A stretch of 64,000 bases of DNA. Source: JAEUIX01 sp046156035. GTDB taxonomy: Bacteria > Planctomycetota > Phycisphaerae > Phycisphaerales > UBA1924. The stretch is taken from contig JBJXEW010000034.1 of the NCBI GenBank assembly GCA_046156035.1, forward strand, positions 1 through 64,000. Direction: 5' to 3'. The position numbers were made by a program, and so were the translations under genes. The notes beneath the pieces are model-generated. The model made no database searches, was not told the DNA's origin, and saw only the letters and a list, made by a program, of their open reading frames with translations. Positions 1 to 8,492 of the stretch are shown here, in pieces (within the stretch, counting starts at the first letter, position 1; every line of letters starts with the position of its first letter).

Positions 1-359
1 CGCTCTGCCCCCCCCCCCACACCGGCTGTCGCATCCAAGCCCTGCGGGCTTGGGCGGCCCGCGTCCGCAGCGGGAGGGAGTTGCAGTGGGAACCCAAGAG
101 GGTCCCTCTGCATCCGCGAACATCGCACGGGCCACCATGGCGGGTGAGCGTTGGTCGCGCACCCCGCTGGGGTGCACAGGGGAATAAGGGGGACGCTCTC
201 CACCGGTGCAAAGCCACCGGTGGCAACCATCGCGCATCCCTTCGGGATGAAAGCGCGGCCGCTCGGCAACCTCTGCGGCGCGCTGCATGCCGCCGCGCCT
301 TGGCCTTCCTTTGTGCCCTTTGTGCCTTTGTGGTGATGCCCGTCTGAGCCCTCCCTGAC
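1..359. other. Intergenic region with short hairpins, no clear gene
   Basis: No convincing coding region is visible. The stretch starts with an 11-base C run near position 8. It also holds small self-complementary pieces: a CATCCC-TTCG-GGGATG-like hairpin near 235-250 and a repeated CCACCGGTG near 199-222. Open frames here lack any recognisable domain and look like chance frames in GC-rich DNA. The repressor gene downstream reads leftward and ends at 437, so this region lies beyond its 3' end. Confidence 0.5.
306..334. repeat. Dispersed heptad-type repeat (CCTTTGTG family), copy 1
   Basis: The stretch is built of imperfect 7-8 base units around CCTTTGTG. The same text recurs almost exactly at 21731-21760, just upstream of pth. 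Such short-period interspersed repeats are frequent between genes in planctomycete and verrucomicrobial genomes. Function is unknown. Confidence 0.7.
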
Positions 360-420
360 GGTCGGGCTGCATGTTGGTCGGGCTGCATGTTGGTCGGGCT
401 GCATGTCGGTCGGGCTTCCG
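360..420. repeat. Tandem 16-bp repeat, about 3.8 copies
   Basis: The 16-base unit GGTCGGGCTGCATGTT occurs at 360-375 and 376-391, then with one change at 392-407, and as a partial fourth copy from 408. It lies directly beyond the stop codon (437-439) of the leftward repressor gene. No transposase is near. It is probably a slippage-derived minisatellite. Confidence 0.85.
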
Positions 421-436
421 ACGATCACGTCCGCCC

Positions 437-1456
437 TCACACCCCGCTGCTCTCGCGCAGCACCAGTTTCGTCGGCAGGCGCACGCAGGTGGGCCGAGAG
501 TCGGGCTGGTCCAGCCGGTGGATGAGCGACTTCACCGCCGCGGCACCGACCTCGGCCATGGGCACGCGCACGCTGGAGAGTTGCGGCCGCACGATCTGGC
601 CCAGGCGCGTGTCGTCAAAGCCGATGAGGCGCAGGTCGCCGGGCACGCTCAGGCCCACCTCGTGCGCGCCTTGAAGGATGCCCAGGGCGATCTCGTCGTT
701 GCCGGCCAGCACGCCGCTGCCCTTGAGCGAGCCCATGCCGCTGCTGGCAACGCGCTGCCGAACCCACTGGCGGCCCCACTCCACGTCGTAGCGGCCGAAG
801 GCCACGCGCTCATCATCGCGCGGGGCCTTGTGCAGATCGAGTGTTTGGCGGAAGACGCGGGCACGCTGCTGCGTGTCGTAGTTTTCCGGCGGGCCGCCCA
901 CGAAGAAGCAGCGGCCTGCACCCACCGCGCGCACGAGCAGTTCCGCGGCTTCGGTTGTGCCCGGCACGTTGTCCACCACCACGCTGTCCACCCCGCTGGC
1001 TTCCATGTCGGCATCCAGCACCACGAGAGGCAGGTTGGAGCGCTTGGCCTCTTCGAGCAGCGCGGGGTTGGGCTCGGAGATCATGAGGGCGAGGCCATCC
1101 ACCAGGCCGAAGACCAGGTTCGCACCGCGGGTGCCGTTGTTCACCCGGTGCACCGGGCTCACGAGGAGGTGATAGCCGCTCTTGCTGGCCTCGTCGTCCG
1201 CCCCGCGGAGGAGTTCAGAATAAAACTCGCCGTGAATGTCGGGCAGGGCAATCGCCAGCACGTGGCTGCGGCTGGTCATCAGGCCCTGGGCAAAGAGGTT
1301 GGGTTTGTAGCCAAGATCGTTGATCGCCCGCTGAACCTTCTCCGCCGTCGAAACCGCCACGAGCGCGGGGTTGTTGATCACACGGCTGACGGTGGCCGTA
1401 GACACGCCCGCGGCGGACGCGACATCCTGAATGGAAGAGGTTCGGCGTGGTTTCAC
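437..1456 (-). CDS. LacI-family transcriptional repressor
   Basis: This is a DNA-binding regulator of sugar metabolism, 339 residues from the chosen start. The N-terminus has the LacI helix-turn-helix (IQDVASAAGVSTATVSRVIN) followed by a hinge region (KPNLFAQGLM). The rest is a periplasmic-binding-protein-like sensor domain that should bind a sugar effector. I chose the GTG at 1456 because family members start just before the helix-turn-helix; an ATG at 1525 would add a non-conserved 23-residue extension. A perfect LacI-type operator lies at 1521-1534, upstream of this start, so autoregulation is likely. The same operator motif recurs before three other genes of the locus. The effector is unknown; the neighbours suggest a glucan oligosaccharide or its phosphorylated product. 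Confidence 0.93.
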   Translation of the reverse strand: MKPRRTSSIQDVASAAGVSTATVSRVINNPALVAVSTAEKVQRAINDLGYKPNLFAQGLMTSRSHVLAIALPDIHGEFYSELLRGADDEASKSGYHLLVSPVHRVNNGTRGANLVFGLVDGLALMISEPNPALLEEAKRSNLPLVVLDADMEASGVDSVVVDNVPGTTEAAELLVRAVGAGRCFFVGGPPENYDTQQRARVFRQTLDLHKAPRDDERVAFGRYDVEWGRQWVRQRVASSGMGSLKGSGVLAGNDEIALGILQGAHEVGLSVPGDLRLIGFDDTRLGQIVRPQLSSVRVPMAEVGAAAVKSLIHRLDQPDSRPTCVRLPTKLVLRESSGV

Positions 1457-1519
1457 GTTTGGTCTGGGATTGCCGGCCCCCTCACCCGCCGAGGCCAGAC
1501 CCGGTATCCTGTATTCTCC

Positions 1520-3127
1520 ATGCAATCGCTTACATCTTTACATTCTGCCCGTCCGCTCCCGCTCACTCGCGCGGCGATCGGCCTGTTTGCTTCTCTACCA
1601 TTCATCGTAGGTGGATGCGGGCCGGATACCGGGACACCGAAGCACGCGGCGAGTCGTACGCCGCCCCCGCCGCGCATCGAGACGGTGGTGATCCAGTCGG
1701 CCCCGGGCACGCTGCGCCCGCCGTTCGAGTTTTCCGCCGAGGACGCGGCGTTCCTGAACGAGGTTCAGCACGGCGCGTTCAACTACCTCTGGAACGCGGT
1801 GAGCGAGCAGAGCGGCATGGTGCTCGATCGCCCCAGCGAGCCGATCGTGAGCGTGGCGGGCGTTGGCTTTCAACTGGCGGGAATCCCTGTCGGGGTTGAG
1901 CGCGGCTGGATCACACGCCAGCAGGGGCAGCAACGCTGCGAGCAGATTCTCGCCGCGCTCCTGCGCAACCCGGCCATCCGCAAGGCCGGCCTGTTCCAGC
2001 ACTTTCTTGATGCGAAGACGGCGGGCATCCACTCGGGCCGCCTGGAGCATGTGATCAGCACGGTGGATTCGGCGCTGCTCTTCGCGGGCGCGATCGTGGC
2101 GGGCGAGTACTTCGGGGGCACGATCAAGTCGACGGTCGATGGCATGGTGCTCGCCGCCGATTGGCCGTTCTTTGTTGGTGGAGAGCAGGCCGACCCCGGC
2201 GACCGCGGGTTTGTGTCGCTGGGGTGGAAGCCCACCAGCCTTGACGATCCGTCCGGCGAAGGTGGCTTGCTCAACTATTACTGGCTGGATTCCGGGTGCG
2301 AGCACCGGCTGGTCACATTTCTGGCGGTCTGTTCGCCGGATGAGGCCAAGCGTCTGCCGCCCGACACGTACTACCGCCTGCGCCGGGGCGTGGGTCGCTA
2401 CGACCCCGTCGGCCCGATGGTCTTCTTCCCGTACTCAGGGGCCCTCTTCGTCAACCAGTTCTCGCACATCTTCATGCCCTACGCGGCGATGGGTCCGGAC
2501 AATCCGGCTGATTCGGGCGTGGCACGCCGGCCGCGCGTGGACTGGTGGGAGAACAGCCGCCGCCACACGCTGATGCACCGGCACAAGGCCATCGGGAACC
2601 TGCGCCAGTTCGCTGGCTTTGGTGAGAACGCCTGGGGCCTGACGGCTTCTGATGTGCCCGACGGTTACGGCGTGCCCGGCCTCTTTCCCACGCCGCTCAT
2701 GCTCGCCAATGCAATCCCCGTCCTGGATTACCCAACGCTCGTCCCCAAGGACGACTATGGCGATGGAACGATCGCGCCATACGCGGCGGGGTGCTCGATC
2801 ATGTTCGAGCCGACGCTGGCGATTCAGGCGATGCGGCACTATCGGGCGCTGGCCGCCCAGCCGGGCATGGAGCGCCTGTGGAGCGACCCGGCCAAGGGCG
2901 GGTTTGGGTTCGGCGATGCCTTCAACGTTGGCAAGAAGTGGGTTGCGGCGGACCACTTGGCGATCGACCACGGGCCGTTGCTGCTGGCGATCGAGAACGC
3001 CCGGTCTGGCTTTGTATGGAAAATGTTCGTGCAAAACGCCGCGATTGGGGCGGGTCTGGGGCGGCTCAAACTGAGCAATCTTCCGCAGAGTGAGGCTCCT
3101 GCGCAAGTTTCTGCACCAACTCCGTGA
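1520..3127 (+). CDS. Glucoamylase-like (PF10091/GH144-type) secreted lipoprotein
   Basis: This is a probable glycoside hydrolase of 535 residues. The N-terminus has a lipoprotein signal (hydrophobic stretch, then VGGC near residue 34), so the enzyme is probably anchored outside the cytoplasm. The core matches the glucoamylase-like family that includes GH144 endo-beta-1,2-glucanases: FNYLWN near residue 92, a FQHFLDAKTA stretch, a STVDSALLFAGA stretch, LFVNQFSHIF, WWENSRR, FGENAWGLTASD, DGTIAPYAAG and IDHGPLLL. Family knowledge suggests endo-hydrolysis of a beta-glucan; the exact linkage is not visible. The start is uncertain: the ATG at 1520 overlaps the operator and no ribosome-binding site is seen, so the mRNA may be leaderless. 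An operator and a GH94 phosphorylase nearby support a role in glucan use. Confidence 0.85.
   Translation: MQSLTSLHSARPLPLTRAAIGLFASLPFIVGGCGPDTGTPKHAASRTPPPPRIETVVIQSAPGTLRPPFEFSAEDAAFLNEVQHGAFNYLWNAVSEQSGMVLDRPSEPIVSVAGVGFQLAGIPVGVERGWITRQQGQQRCEQILAALLRNPAIRKAGLFQHFLDAKTAGIHSGRLEHVISTVDSALLFAGAIVAGEYFGGTIKSTVDGMVLAADWPFFVGGEQADPGDRGFVSLGWKPTSLDDPSGEGGLLNYYWLDSGCEHRLVTFLAVCSPDEAKRLPPDTYYRLRRGVGRYDPVGPMVFFPYSGALFVNQFSHIFMPYAAMGPDNPADSGVARRPRVDWWENSRRHTLMHRHKAIGNLRQFAGFGENAWGLTASDVPDGYGVPGLFPTPLMLANAIPVLDYPTLVPKDDYGDGTIAPYAAGCSIMFEPTLAIQAMRHYRALAAQPGMERLWSDPAKGGFGFGDAFNVGKKWVAADHLAIDHGPLLLAIENARSGFVWKMFVQNAAIGAGLGRLKLSNLPQSEAPAQVSAPTP
1521..1534. promoter_or_regulatory. LacI-type operator 1
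   Basis: TGCAATCGCTTACA fits the pseudo-palindrome TGnAAnCGnTTnCA exactly, centred on CG. It lies between the divergent repressor gene and the lipoprotein hydrolase gene, and it overlaps the first in-frame ATG (1520) of the latter. It probably controls both directions. Confidence 0.8.
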
Positions 3128-3145
3128 AAAGTCGGGGTGCGGGCC

Positions 3146-3186
3146 TTGACAAACCGCGGCCGTGATACAGACTGAAAGCGGTTTCA
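3146..3186 (+). promoter_or_regulatory. TTGACA box and LacI-type operator 2
   Basis: A TTGACA box at 3146-3151 is followed 27 bases later by TGAAAGCGGTTTCA (3173-3186), an exact match to TGnAAnCGnTTnCA. The operator would cover the -10/+1 area, the classic place for repression. No good -10 hexamer is visible. The next gene starts at 3255. Confidence 0.75.
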
Positions 3187-3254
3187 TCGGTGACGAGCCG
3201 CGTTGGCTCGCCACCACTCCTCGGAAAAAGTGGCGAGAGAACGGAGAGATTCCC

Positions 3255-4184
3255 ATGAAGGCTTCTGGCTTTATTTGTGTCGCCTCGGTGCTGGCGCTTG
3301 CGGGCGCGGCTCAGGCGAGTATCTTCAACCTCAATAGTTACGCCGTGCAGTACCGCGTGTTCAATGGGTACGCCGAGTCCAACGCCACGGCCAACGGCAT
3401 CCCCATGCCCGGCGTGGACGGTATGGGCAACCCACTGAATTTCGACAACTACGTTGCCAACGGCCTGGGCACCGTCGCGCTGCCTTTGGGAGCGGTCAGC
3501 ATCCGTGACGAGTTCCCGTTCCCGACCGCCGAGCAGGGCTTCGCCAACAAGTACCAGGCGATGTTCTCCAGCGACGGCGGCGGCACAGCCCTGACGCTCG
3601 TGAACAGCGAGAGCTTTGACATCTCGTTCACCCACACGCTCTCCTCGGGCGAGCCGCTCGTTCGCAAAGAGGGCGGCCTGATCTTCTTCAACCCCCGTGG
3701 CGACAACGGCATGGGCGGCCCTCTGTTCATCGACGAAGGCCACCTCCTGACCTCCAGCAACTCGTTCAACGGTGGCAACCACACGCCGGGCGAGACGGCC
3801 ATCTTCGGCGCGGCCATGCCGTTCGCCGGCGGCGGCAACGGCGGCCAGAACGCCTTCAACAACGACAAGGTTGTCAACGGCCAGGTTCACACCGTGCGCT
3901 TCATCTACTTCGCCCCCGGTGCCATCGGCCCGACCGCGGCGTATGAGGCCTTCTTTGACGGCGAGTCGAGCGGCGTTCGCCTCTTCACCCCGCAGTTCGA
4001 GTTCGACGGCGTGAACGGCTTTGCCACCGGCACGCGTATCGGCTTCGCTGCTCAGTTCCAGCGTTTCCCGCTGACCGGCGACTTCGGCCAGGCCGACTAC
4101 AACCTGACCAGCCTGATCCCGACCCCGGCCGCGGCCGCGCTGCTGGGCGTGGGCGGTCTGGTGGCCCTCCGCCGCCGCCGCTGA
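3255..4184 (+). CDS. Secreted protein with Arg-rich C-terminal sorting-like tail
   Basis: The product has 309 residues and no recognised catalytic domain. It has a signal peptide (MKASGFICVASVLALAGAAQA) and ends in IPTPAAAALLGVGGLVALRRRR, a proline-hydrophobic-Arg tail like PEP-CTERM sorting signals. The body is rich in Gly, Asn and Phe and predicted to be mostly beta. The start at 3255 has a GGAGAG ribosome-binding site; an earlier ATG at 3162 falls inside the operator region. An 8-bp hairpin (CTCGCCAC at 3207 with GTGGCGAG at 3230) sits just before the ribosome-binding site. Operator 2 places it under the LacI regulator, so a surface role in glucan capture is plausible but unproven. A strong terminator follows. 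Confidence 0.8.
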   Translation: MKASGFICVASVLALAGAAQASIFNLNSYAVQYRVFNGYAESNATANGIPMPGVDGMGNPLNFDNYVANGLGTVALPLGAVSIRDEFPFPTAEQGFANKYQAMFSSDGGGTALTLVNSESFDISFTHTLSSGEPLVRKEGGLIFFNPRGDNGMGGPLFIDEGHLLTSSNSFNGGNHTPGETAIFGAAMPFAGGGNGGQNAFNNDKVVNGQVHTVRFIYFAPGAIGPTAAYEAFFDGESSGVRLFTPQFEFDGVNGFATGTRIGFAAQFQRFPLTGDFGQADYNLTSLIPTPAAAALLGVGGLVALRRRR

Positions 4185-4217
4185 GTTCGTTCCTGCTTGT
4201 TTCCAACCCTGATTTGA

Positions 4218-4267
4218 ACGTGAGTGCCGGTTTCCCGCTGTCGGAAACCGGCACTCACGTCGTTTTT
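4218..4267 (+). terminator. Strong intrinsic terminator
   Basis: A perfect 18-bp stem (4218-4235 with 4243-4260) closes a 7-base loop and is followed by CGTTTTT. It ends the transcript of the secreted protein before operator 3. Confidence 0.92.
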
Positions 4268-4327
4268 GCGCACCCACGCCACACGGGCGATCCTCACCCG
4301 ATTCGTCCCCAAAACCGTCGTGGGCAC

Positions 4328-4368
4328 TTGACAGACCGCCAGAATCGCTCATGATGTAAGCGGTTTCA
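4328..4368 (+). promoter_or_regulatory. TTGACA box and LacI-type operator 3
   Basis: TTGACA at 4328-4333 is followed, again exactly 27 bases later, by TGTAAGCGGTTTCA (4355-4368), an exact TGnAAnCGnTTnCA match. The GH94 gene starts 58 bases downstream. The spacing is identical to operator 2. Confidence 0.8.
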
Positions 4369-4426
4369 ATGCTCCAGCCCGTCCGCCCGTCTCTCCCCGC
4401 GGCCCTCTTCCCGGCCGCTGTGCAAC

Positions 4427-6955
4427 ATGCTCGACAACACCTTCGGACACTTCGACCCCTCCGGCCGCGCGTTCCACATCACGAATCGGGCCACGCCCGT
4501 GCCGTGGTGCAACGTCATCTGCAACGGTCGCTACGGCCTCGTTCTCAGCCAGAACGGCGGCGGCTTTTCGTGGTACGACGATGCCCAGCACAACGTGCTG
4601 ACGCGCTGGGAGATGGACCTCGTACGCGACTGCTACGGCAAGTTCCTCTACTTGGCCGACCTCGATTCCGGCCAGATCTGGTCTGCCGCGCCCGCGCCCA
4701 CGCAGGTCGAGTATCAGCACTACCTCTGCACGCACGCCCTCGGCAGTTCCACGTTCACCACGCGCTACGCCGACATCGAGGCGAAGTGGACGCTGGGGGT
4801 GGCCCCCGCCGAGCCTTGCGAGTTGTGGTGGGTTGAACTCACCAACACCTCAACCCGGCCCCGCCGCCTGCGCATCAGTTCCTACTTCGAGTGGACGTGC
4901 GGCGTGGCCCCGGACACCAAGCGTGAGTTCCACCGCCTGTTCTTCACCACGCGCCACGACGCCCAACGGCGCGCCATCGTCGCCACCAAGAACATGTGGG
5001 ACATCCGCCCCAAGTCCGAGCGCGACCACTGGAACCAGCCCTGGCCCTACGCCGCGGCACACGCTTTGGGCGGCGATGCGCTCACCGCGCCCATCGCCAT
5101 CGCCGACAAGGCCGCGTTCCTGGGCCGCTACGGCTCCACCGCTTCGCCCGCGGCCATGAAGGGCGCAGCGCCGGGTTCCACAGGCTTCGGGCGTTTCGGC
5201 GATGCGTGCGCGGCACTCGGCGGCGAGGCCACGCTCGCACCGGGACAGACCATCCGCCTGCACTACCTGCTGGCCATCGGCAAGAACGAGCGCGAGGTGC
5301 TGGGCACGCTCGACAAGTTTCTGCCGCCCGCCGCGGCTCAGGCCACGATTCTCGCCGGTGAGAGCGCGTGGCAGCACCGCCTCAGCCCCACCACCGTCAA
5401 GACGCAGCGAGACGACTTTGACGTGCTCAACAACCACTGGCTGCCGTACCAGGCCATCAGCGGGCGGCTGTGGGGGCGCACGGGCTACTACCAGCAGTCG
5501 GGCGCGTTCGGCTTCCGCGACCAGTTGCAGGACAGCCAGGTGTGGCTCCCGCTGGAGCCCTCGCGCTGCCTCGACCAGATCATGCTCCACGCGGAGCGCC
5601 AGTTTGTGGATGGCAGCGTGTACCACTGGTGGCACGCCCTCGCAGACTTCGGCAACCACACCGCGTGCAGCGATGACTACCTCTGGTTGCCGCACATCGT
5701 CGCGGCGTACATCCGCGAGACCGGCGACCTCGCCTGCCTGAAGAAGCGTGCACTGTTTGTGGACGACCCCGCGGGCGGAACGCTCCTCGACCACTGCCAG
5801 CGCGCCTTCGCTCGCAGTTTCTCCCGCCACAGTTCCCGCGGCCTGCCCCTCATCGGCTCCTGTGATTGGAACGACGGCCTCTCCGCCATGGGCATCGACG
5901 GCAAGGGCGAGAGCGTCTGGCTCGGCTGGTTCCTCGCGGCGACCCTGGGCGAGTGGGTGAACCTCTACACCGCGCTGGGCGACACCGCCGCCGCCGAGGG
6001 CTGCCGCGTGCGTGCGGCCGCGCTCTTCGACACCATCAACGCGCTCGCGTGGGACGGCCAGCACTACCGCTACGGCACCAAAGACAATGGCGAGTGGGTG
6101 GGCGCCAGTTCCAGCCCGGAGGGCAAGGTGCACCTCAACGCCCAGACGTGGGCCATTCTCGGCGAGGGTGCGCCTGCCGACCGCGCCGACGCGGCGTGGG
6201 CCACCGTGAAGCGAGACCTGCTCTCGCCATACGGCCCGCTGCTGCTCGCACCCGCCTACACCACGCCCGACCCCACCATCGGCTACATCACGCGCTACTG
6301 CCCCGGCAGCCGCGAGAACGGCGGCGTCTACATGCACGCTGCAACGTGGGCGCTTGCCGCGGCGTGCAAGCGGCGAGATCAGGCCAGCGTGGCGCAGATC
6401 TGGAACGCCATCTCACCGCCGGAGCGCGCCAAGGGCGATCGCGCGGCCAAATACTGGGCCGAACCCTACAGCACACCGGGCAACGTGGATGGGCCGCTGT
6501 CAGACCTTCCGGGCCGCGCAGGGTGGACGTGGTACACCGGCAGCGCGGCGTGGCTGAACCGCATCGCCCTTGAATGGATGCTGGGCATCCGCCCCACGTG
6601 GGGCGGCCTGCTGATCGACCCCGTGCCCACGGCCGACCTGGGGCGGGTGAGCGCGGCCAGAACATGGCGGGGCCGCAGCGTGCGCGTATCGTTTGACGCT
6701 GGTGAGTTCGTGGCCGATCGGGCCGCGGCCATCACGGTGAACGGGCGCAGCATGGAAACGAACGTGATCTCGCCGGAAGTGCTCGCTGGTGTGCCCGTTG
6801 GCGGCACGTTGGACGTGGTGGTGCGTTGGCCGACCGTAGCGGGTGGCGGTGATGGCGCTGGTGGCGGCGCGGCCAATGCGGCGGGGGGGGCGCGGGCGCT
6901 TGCAGAGGCGGGACGGAACGGAAACTCGGGGGTTGCGACAAGGAGCCGCGCATGA
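4427..6955 (+). CDS. GH94 glycoside phosphorylase (cellobiose phosphorylase family)
   Basis: This 842-residue cytoplasmic enzyme should cleave a beta-linked gluco-oligosaccharide with inorganic phosphate, giving a sugar 1-phosphate. Diagnostic GH94 stretches are present: FGHFDPSGRAF and the NGRYGLVLSQNGGGFSW region at the start, SGAFGFRDQLQDSQ, the catalytic acid in CDWNDGLS (Asp480), CPGSRENGGVY, and WYTGSAAW near the end. The length fits cellobiose and related phosphorylases (about 800 residues). The last 35 residues are a Gly/Ala-rich tail without conservation. There is no signal peptide, so the substrate must be imported, as the downstream ABC transporter suggests. Cellobiose, laminaribiose and sophorose-type phosphorylases cannot be told apart by eye. 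It overlaps the next gene by 4 bases. Confidence 0.93.
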   Translation: MLDNTFGHFDPSGRAFHITNRATPVPWCNVICNGRYGLVLSQNGGGFSWYDDAQHNVLTRWEMDLVRDCYGKFLYLADLDSGQIWSAAPAPTQVEYQHYLCTHALGSSTFTTRYADIEAKWTLGVAPAEPCELWWVELTNTSTRPRRLRISSYFEWTCGVAPDTKREFHRLFFTTRHDAQRRAIVATKNMWDIRPKSERDHWNQPWPYAAAHALGGDALTAPIAIADKAAFLGRYGSTASPAAMKGAAPGSTGFGRFGDACAALGGEATLAPGQTIRLHYLLAIGKNEREVLGTLDKFLPPAAAQATILAGESAWQHRLSPTTVKTQRDDFDVLNNHWLPYQAISGRLWGRTGYYQQSGAFGFRDQLQDSQVWLPLEPSRCLDQIMLHAERQFVDGSVYHWWHALADFGNHTACSDDYLWLPHIVAAYIRETGDLACLKKRALFVDDPAGGTLLDHCQRAFARSFSRHSSRGLPLIGSCDWNDGLSAMGIDGKGESVWLGWFLAATLGEWVNLYTALGDTAAAEGCRVRAAALFDTINALAWDGQHYRYGTKDNGEWVGASSSPEGKVHLNAQTWAILGEGAPADRADAAWATVKRDLLSPYGPLLLAPAYTTPDPTIGYITRYCPGSRENGGVYMHAATWALAAACKRRDQASVAQIWNAISPPERAKGDRAAKYWAEPYSTPGNVDGPLSDLPGRAGWTWYTGSAAWLNRIALEWMLGIRPTWGGLLIDPVPTADLGRVSAARTWRGRSVRVSFDAGEFVADRAAAITVNGRSMETNVISPEVLAGVPVGGTLDVVVRWPTVAGGGDGAGGGAANAAGGARALAEAGRNGNSGVATRSRA

Positions 6956-7887
6956 ACGGGTGTTGGCCGTGCAATCGTGGGCGATCGGTTCAGCAGCGTG
7001 CAAAGGGTTCTCGGGCCTTCACGCTGATCGAGTTGCTGGTGGTGATCGCGATCATCGCGACCTTGGTGAGCATCCTGCTGCCGGGCCTGGCGGAAGCCCG
7101 CAGGTCGGCGTGGAACGTGATCTGTCAGAATAACCTGCGGCAGTTCGGGATTGCTATCCAAAGTTATCTGGATGAGCAGAAAGACCCCGTGTTCATGCGG
7201 TTGGAGCGTGGGGAACGCGACCCCGTCAAGTCCGTGAGGGAGGGGCATCGTGGCGTGAACGGACTGCACTGGCAGGTCGGCGCCGTTCACGCATTGCAGC
7301 CGTTCTTGGGTGCACCGGCGGAACCCTCGTGGTCCTACGCGGAGGACCCGCTGGATGTCAAGCGCCTGGAATACGAGGCCACGAATGCGGCCATGGTGCA
7401 GAAGCCCTTTGACTGTCCGGTTGCCCGTGGTCTAACGAGTGTACGGGATCCCGTCAACGTCGCATATCTTCAAGGTTCGCGATACTTCACCACGCCTGGG
7501 GTCTTTCAGTCGGGCAGTGCGAGCGCGCCCATCGTGAGGTACACAGAGTACTGGTTCAATGACTCAAAGGAATATGTAGCGATCAATCCGACGACAGGGG
7601 TAACGAGGGCGTCGGGTGTGTCATTTCGCAAAATCCGCGGCATCAAGAATCCGACGGCAGTGGTGTGGGCGACGGACGCAATGGACGAGTTTCCGCGGCA
7701 CGTCGCCAAGCGCCTGCTCCGTGACGCAGGTGGTGCCTCGCTCGATTCGGTTGTGACGGGTCAGAACAACTTCCTTTTCGGGGATGCCAGCGTGAAGCCA
7801 CTGCCATTCCAAGACTACACGCCTCGTCCGGATAGCTACGGATCCTACATCAACTTCTACAACTGGGGGCACGCGTACCCGCCGTAA
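6952..7887 (+). CDS. Pseudopilin-like prepilin-type protein
   Basis: The product has 311 residues. It carries a type IV prepilin N-terminus (FTLIELLVVIAIIATLVSIL) with the conserved Glu at +5, preceded by a short basic leader. The residue before the cleavage site is Ala, not the usual Gly. The body looks like the planctomycete H-X9-DG/DUF1559 group, with FLFGDASVKPLP close to the C-terminus. The ATG overlaps the GH94 stop codon (ATGA), so the two genes are translationally coupled. Its place inside a sugar operon suggests an envelope structure used in polysaccharide handling; this is inference. No prepilin peptidase is in the window. Confidence 0.85.
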   Translation: MNGCWPCNRGRSVQQRAKGSRAFTLIELLVVIAIIATLVSILLPGLAEARRSAWNVICQNNLRQFGIAIQSYLDEQKDPVFMRLERGERDPVKSVREGHRGVNGLHWQVGAVHALQPFLGAPAEPSWSYAEDPLDVKRLEYEATNAAMVQKPFDCPVARGLTSVRDPVNVAYLQGSRYFTTPGVFQSGSASAPIVRYTEYWFNDSKEYVAINPTTGVTRASGVSFRKIRGIKNPTAVVWATDAMDEFPRHVAKRLLRDAGGASLDSVVTGQNNFLFGDASVKPLPFQDYTPRPDSYGSYINFYNWGHAYPP

Positions 7888-7984
7888 TGGTCGCTGTCAG
7901 TCGCTTGTCGGAGTCGGTATGATGCAAGATATCGGCACGCGACCCGCGCGCCGCGCACCCGCCTTGGGATGAGGACTTCACGCC

Positions 7985-8398
7985 ATGGCCAACATTCGCG
8001 AGTTGCTCAACAAGAAGCCGTGGATCGGCTGGTGCGTAGCGGGGGCTGCGGTCTGTGTGGCCTCGTACTTCGGGTGGAAGGCCAACAAGGTGGAGGGGGA
8101 GTACACGGCCGACCGAATGACGCAGGTACTCACGATCCGCTTCACAGACACAGGCGACACCATGGAAATACCCCGTGGTCGCCTGATGCGAGACCTGATG
8201 CTCGCTGGAGGCAAGCTTGATCCCTCCAAGGGCATTGTCAACCCCAAGACCGGCCAGGCGACCGGCTTCCCCTTCAGCAAAGATGATTGGGAGTCGATGG
8301 TGGCGCAGATCAACAGGGACATGGCCCCACCGGGAGGGCAGCAGGCTCCGGCCGCTGGACCGGCACCGGTTCCGCCCGCCGCGCCCAAAGCCAAGTAG
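7985..8398 (+). CDS. Small single-pass membrane protein, unknown function
   Basis: The product has 137 residues. Residues 12-28 (IGWCVAGAAVCVASYFG) form a single membrane segment after a short basic N-terminus, and the last 30 residues are Pro/Ala-rich and probably disordered. The central part has no family I recognise. It lies between the pseudopilin and the sugar-binding protein on the same strand and probably belongs to the same transcript. A role linked to the pseudopilin is possible. Confidence 0.75.
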   Translation: MANIRELLNKKPWIGWCVAGAAVCVASYFGWKANKVEGEYTADRMTQVLTIRFTDTGDTMEIPRGRLMRDLMLAGGKLDPSKGIVNPKTGQATGFPFSKDDWESMVAQINRDMAPPGGQQAPAAGPAPVPPAAPKAK

Positions 8399-8492
8399 AC
8401 ACGCGAGCATTGTCGTGTAGCCCTGTCTGCTGGATCGTGGTGGCGGGGAGCGCGGGCAGAGGGGGCGGGCAACCAACGGACACTGGGCCCGC

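Noticed and set aside
81..347. Open frames at the left edge
   Set aside because: They are short, Arg-rich, contain part of the heptad repeat and have no family or good start.
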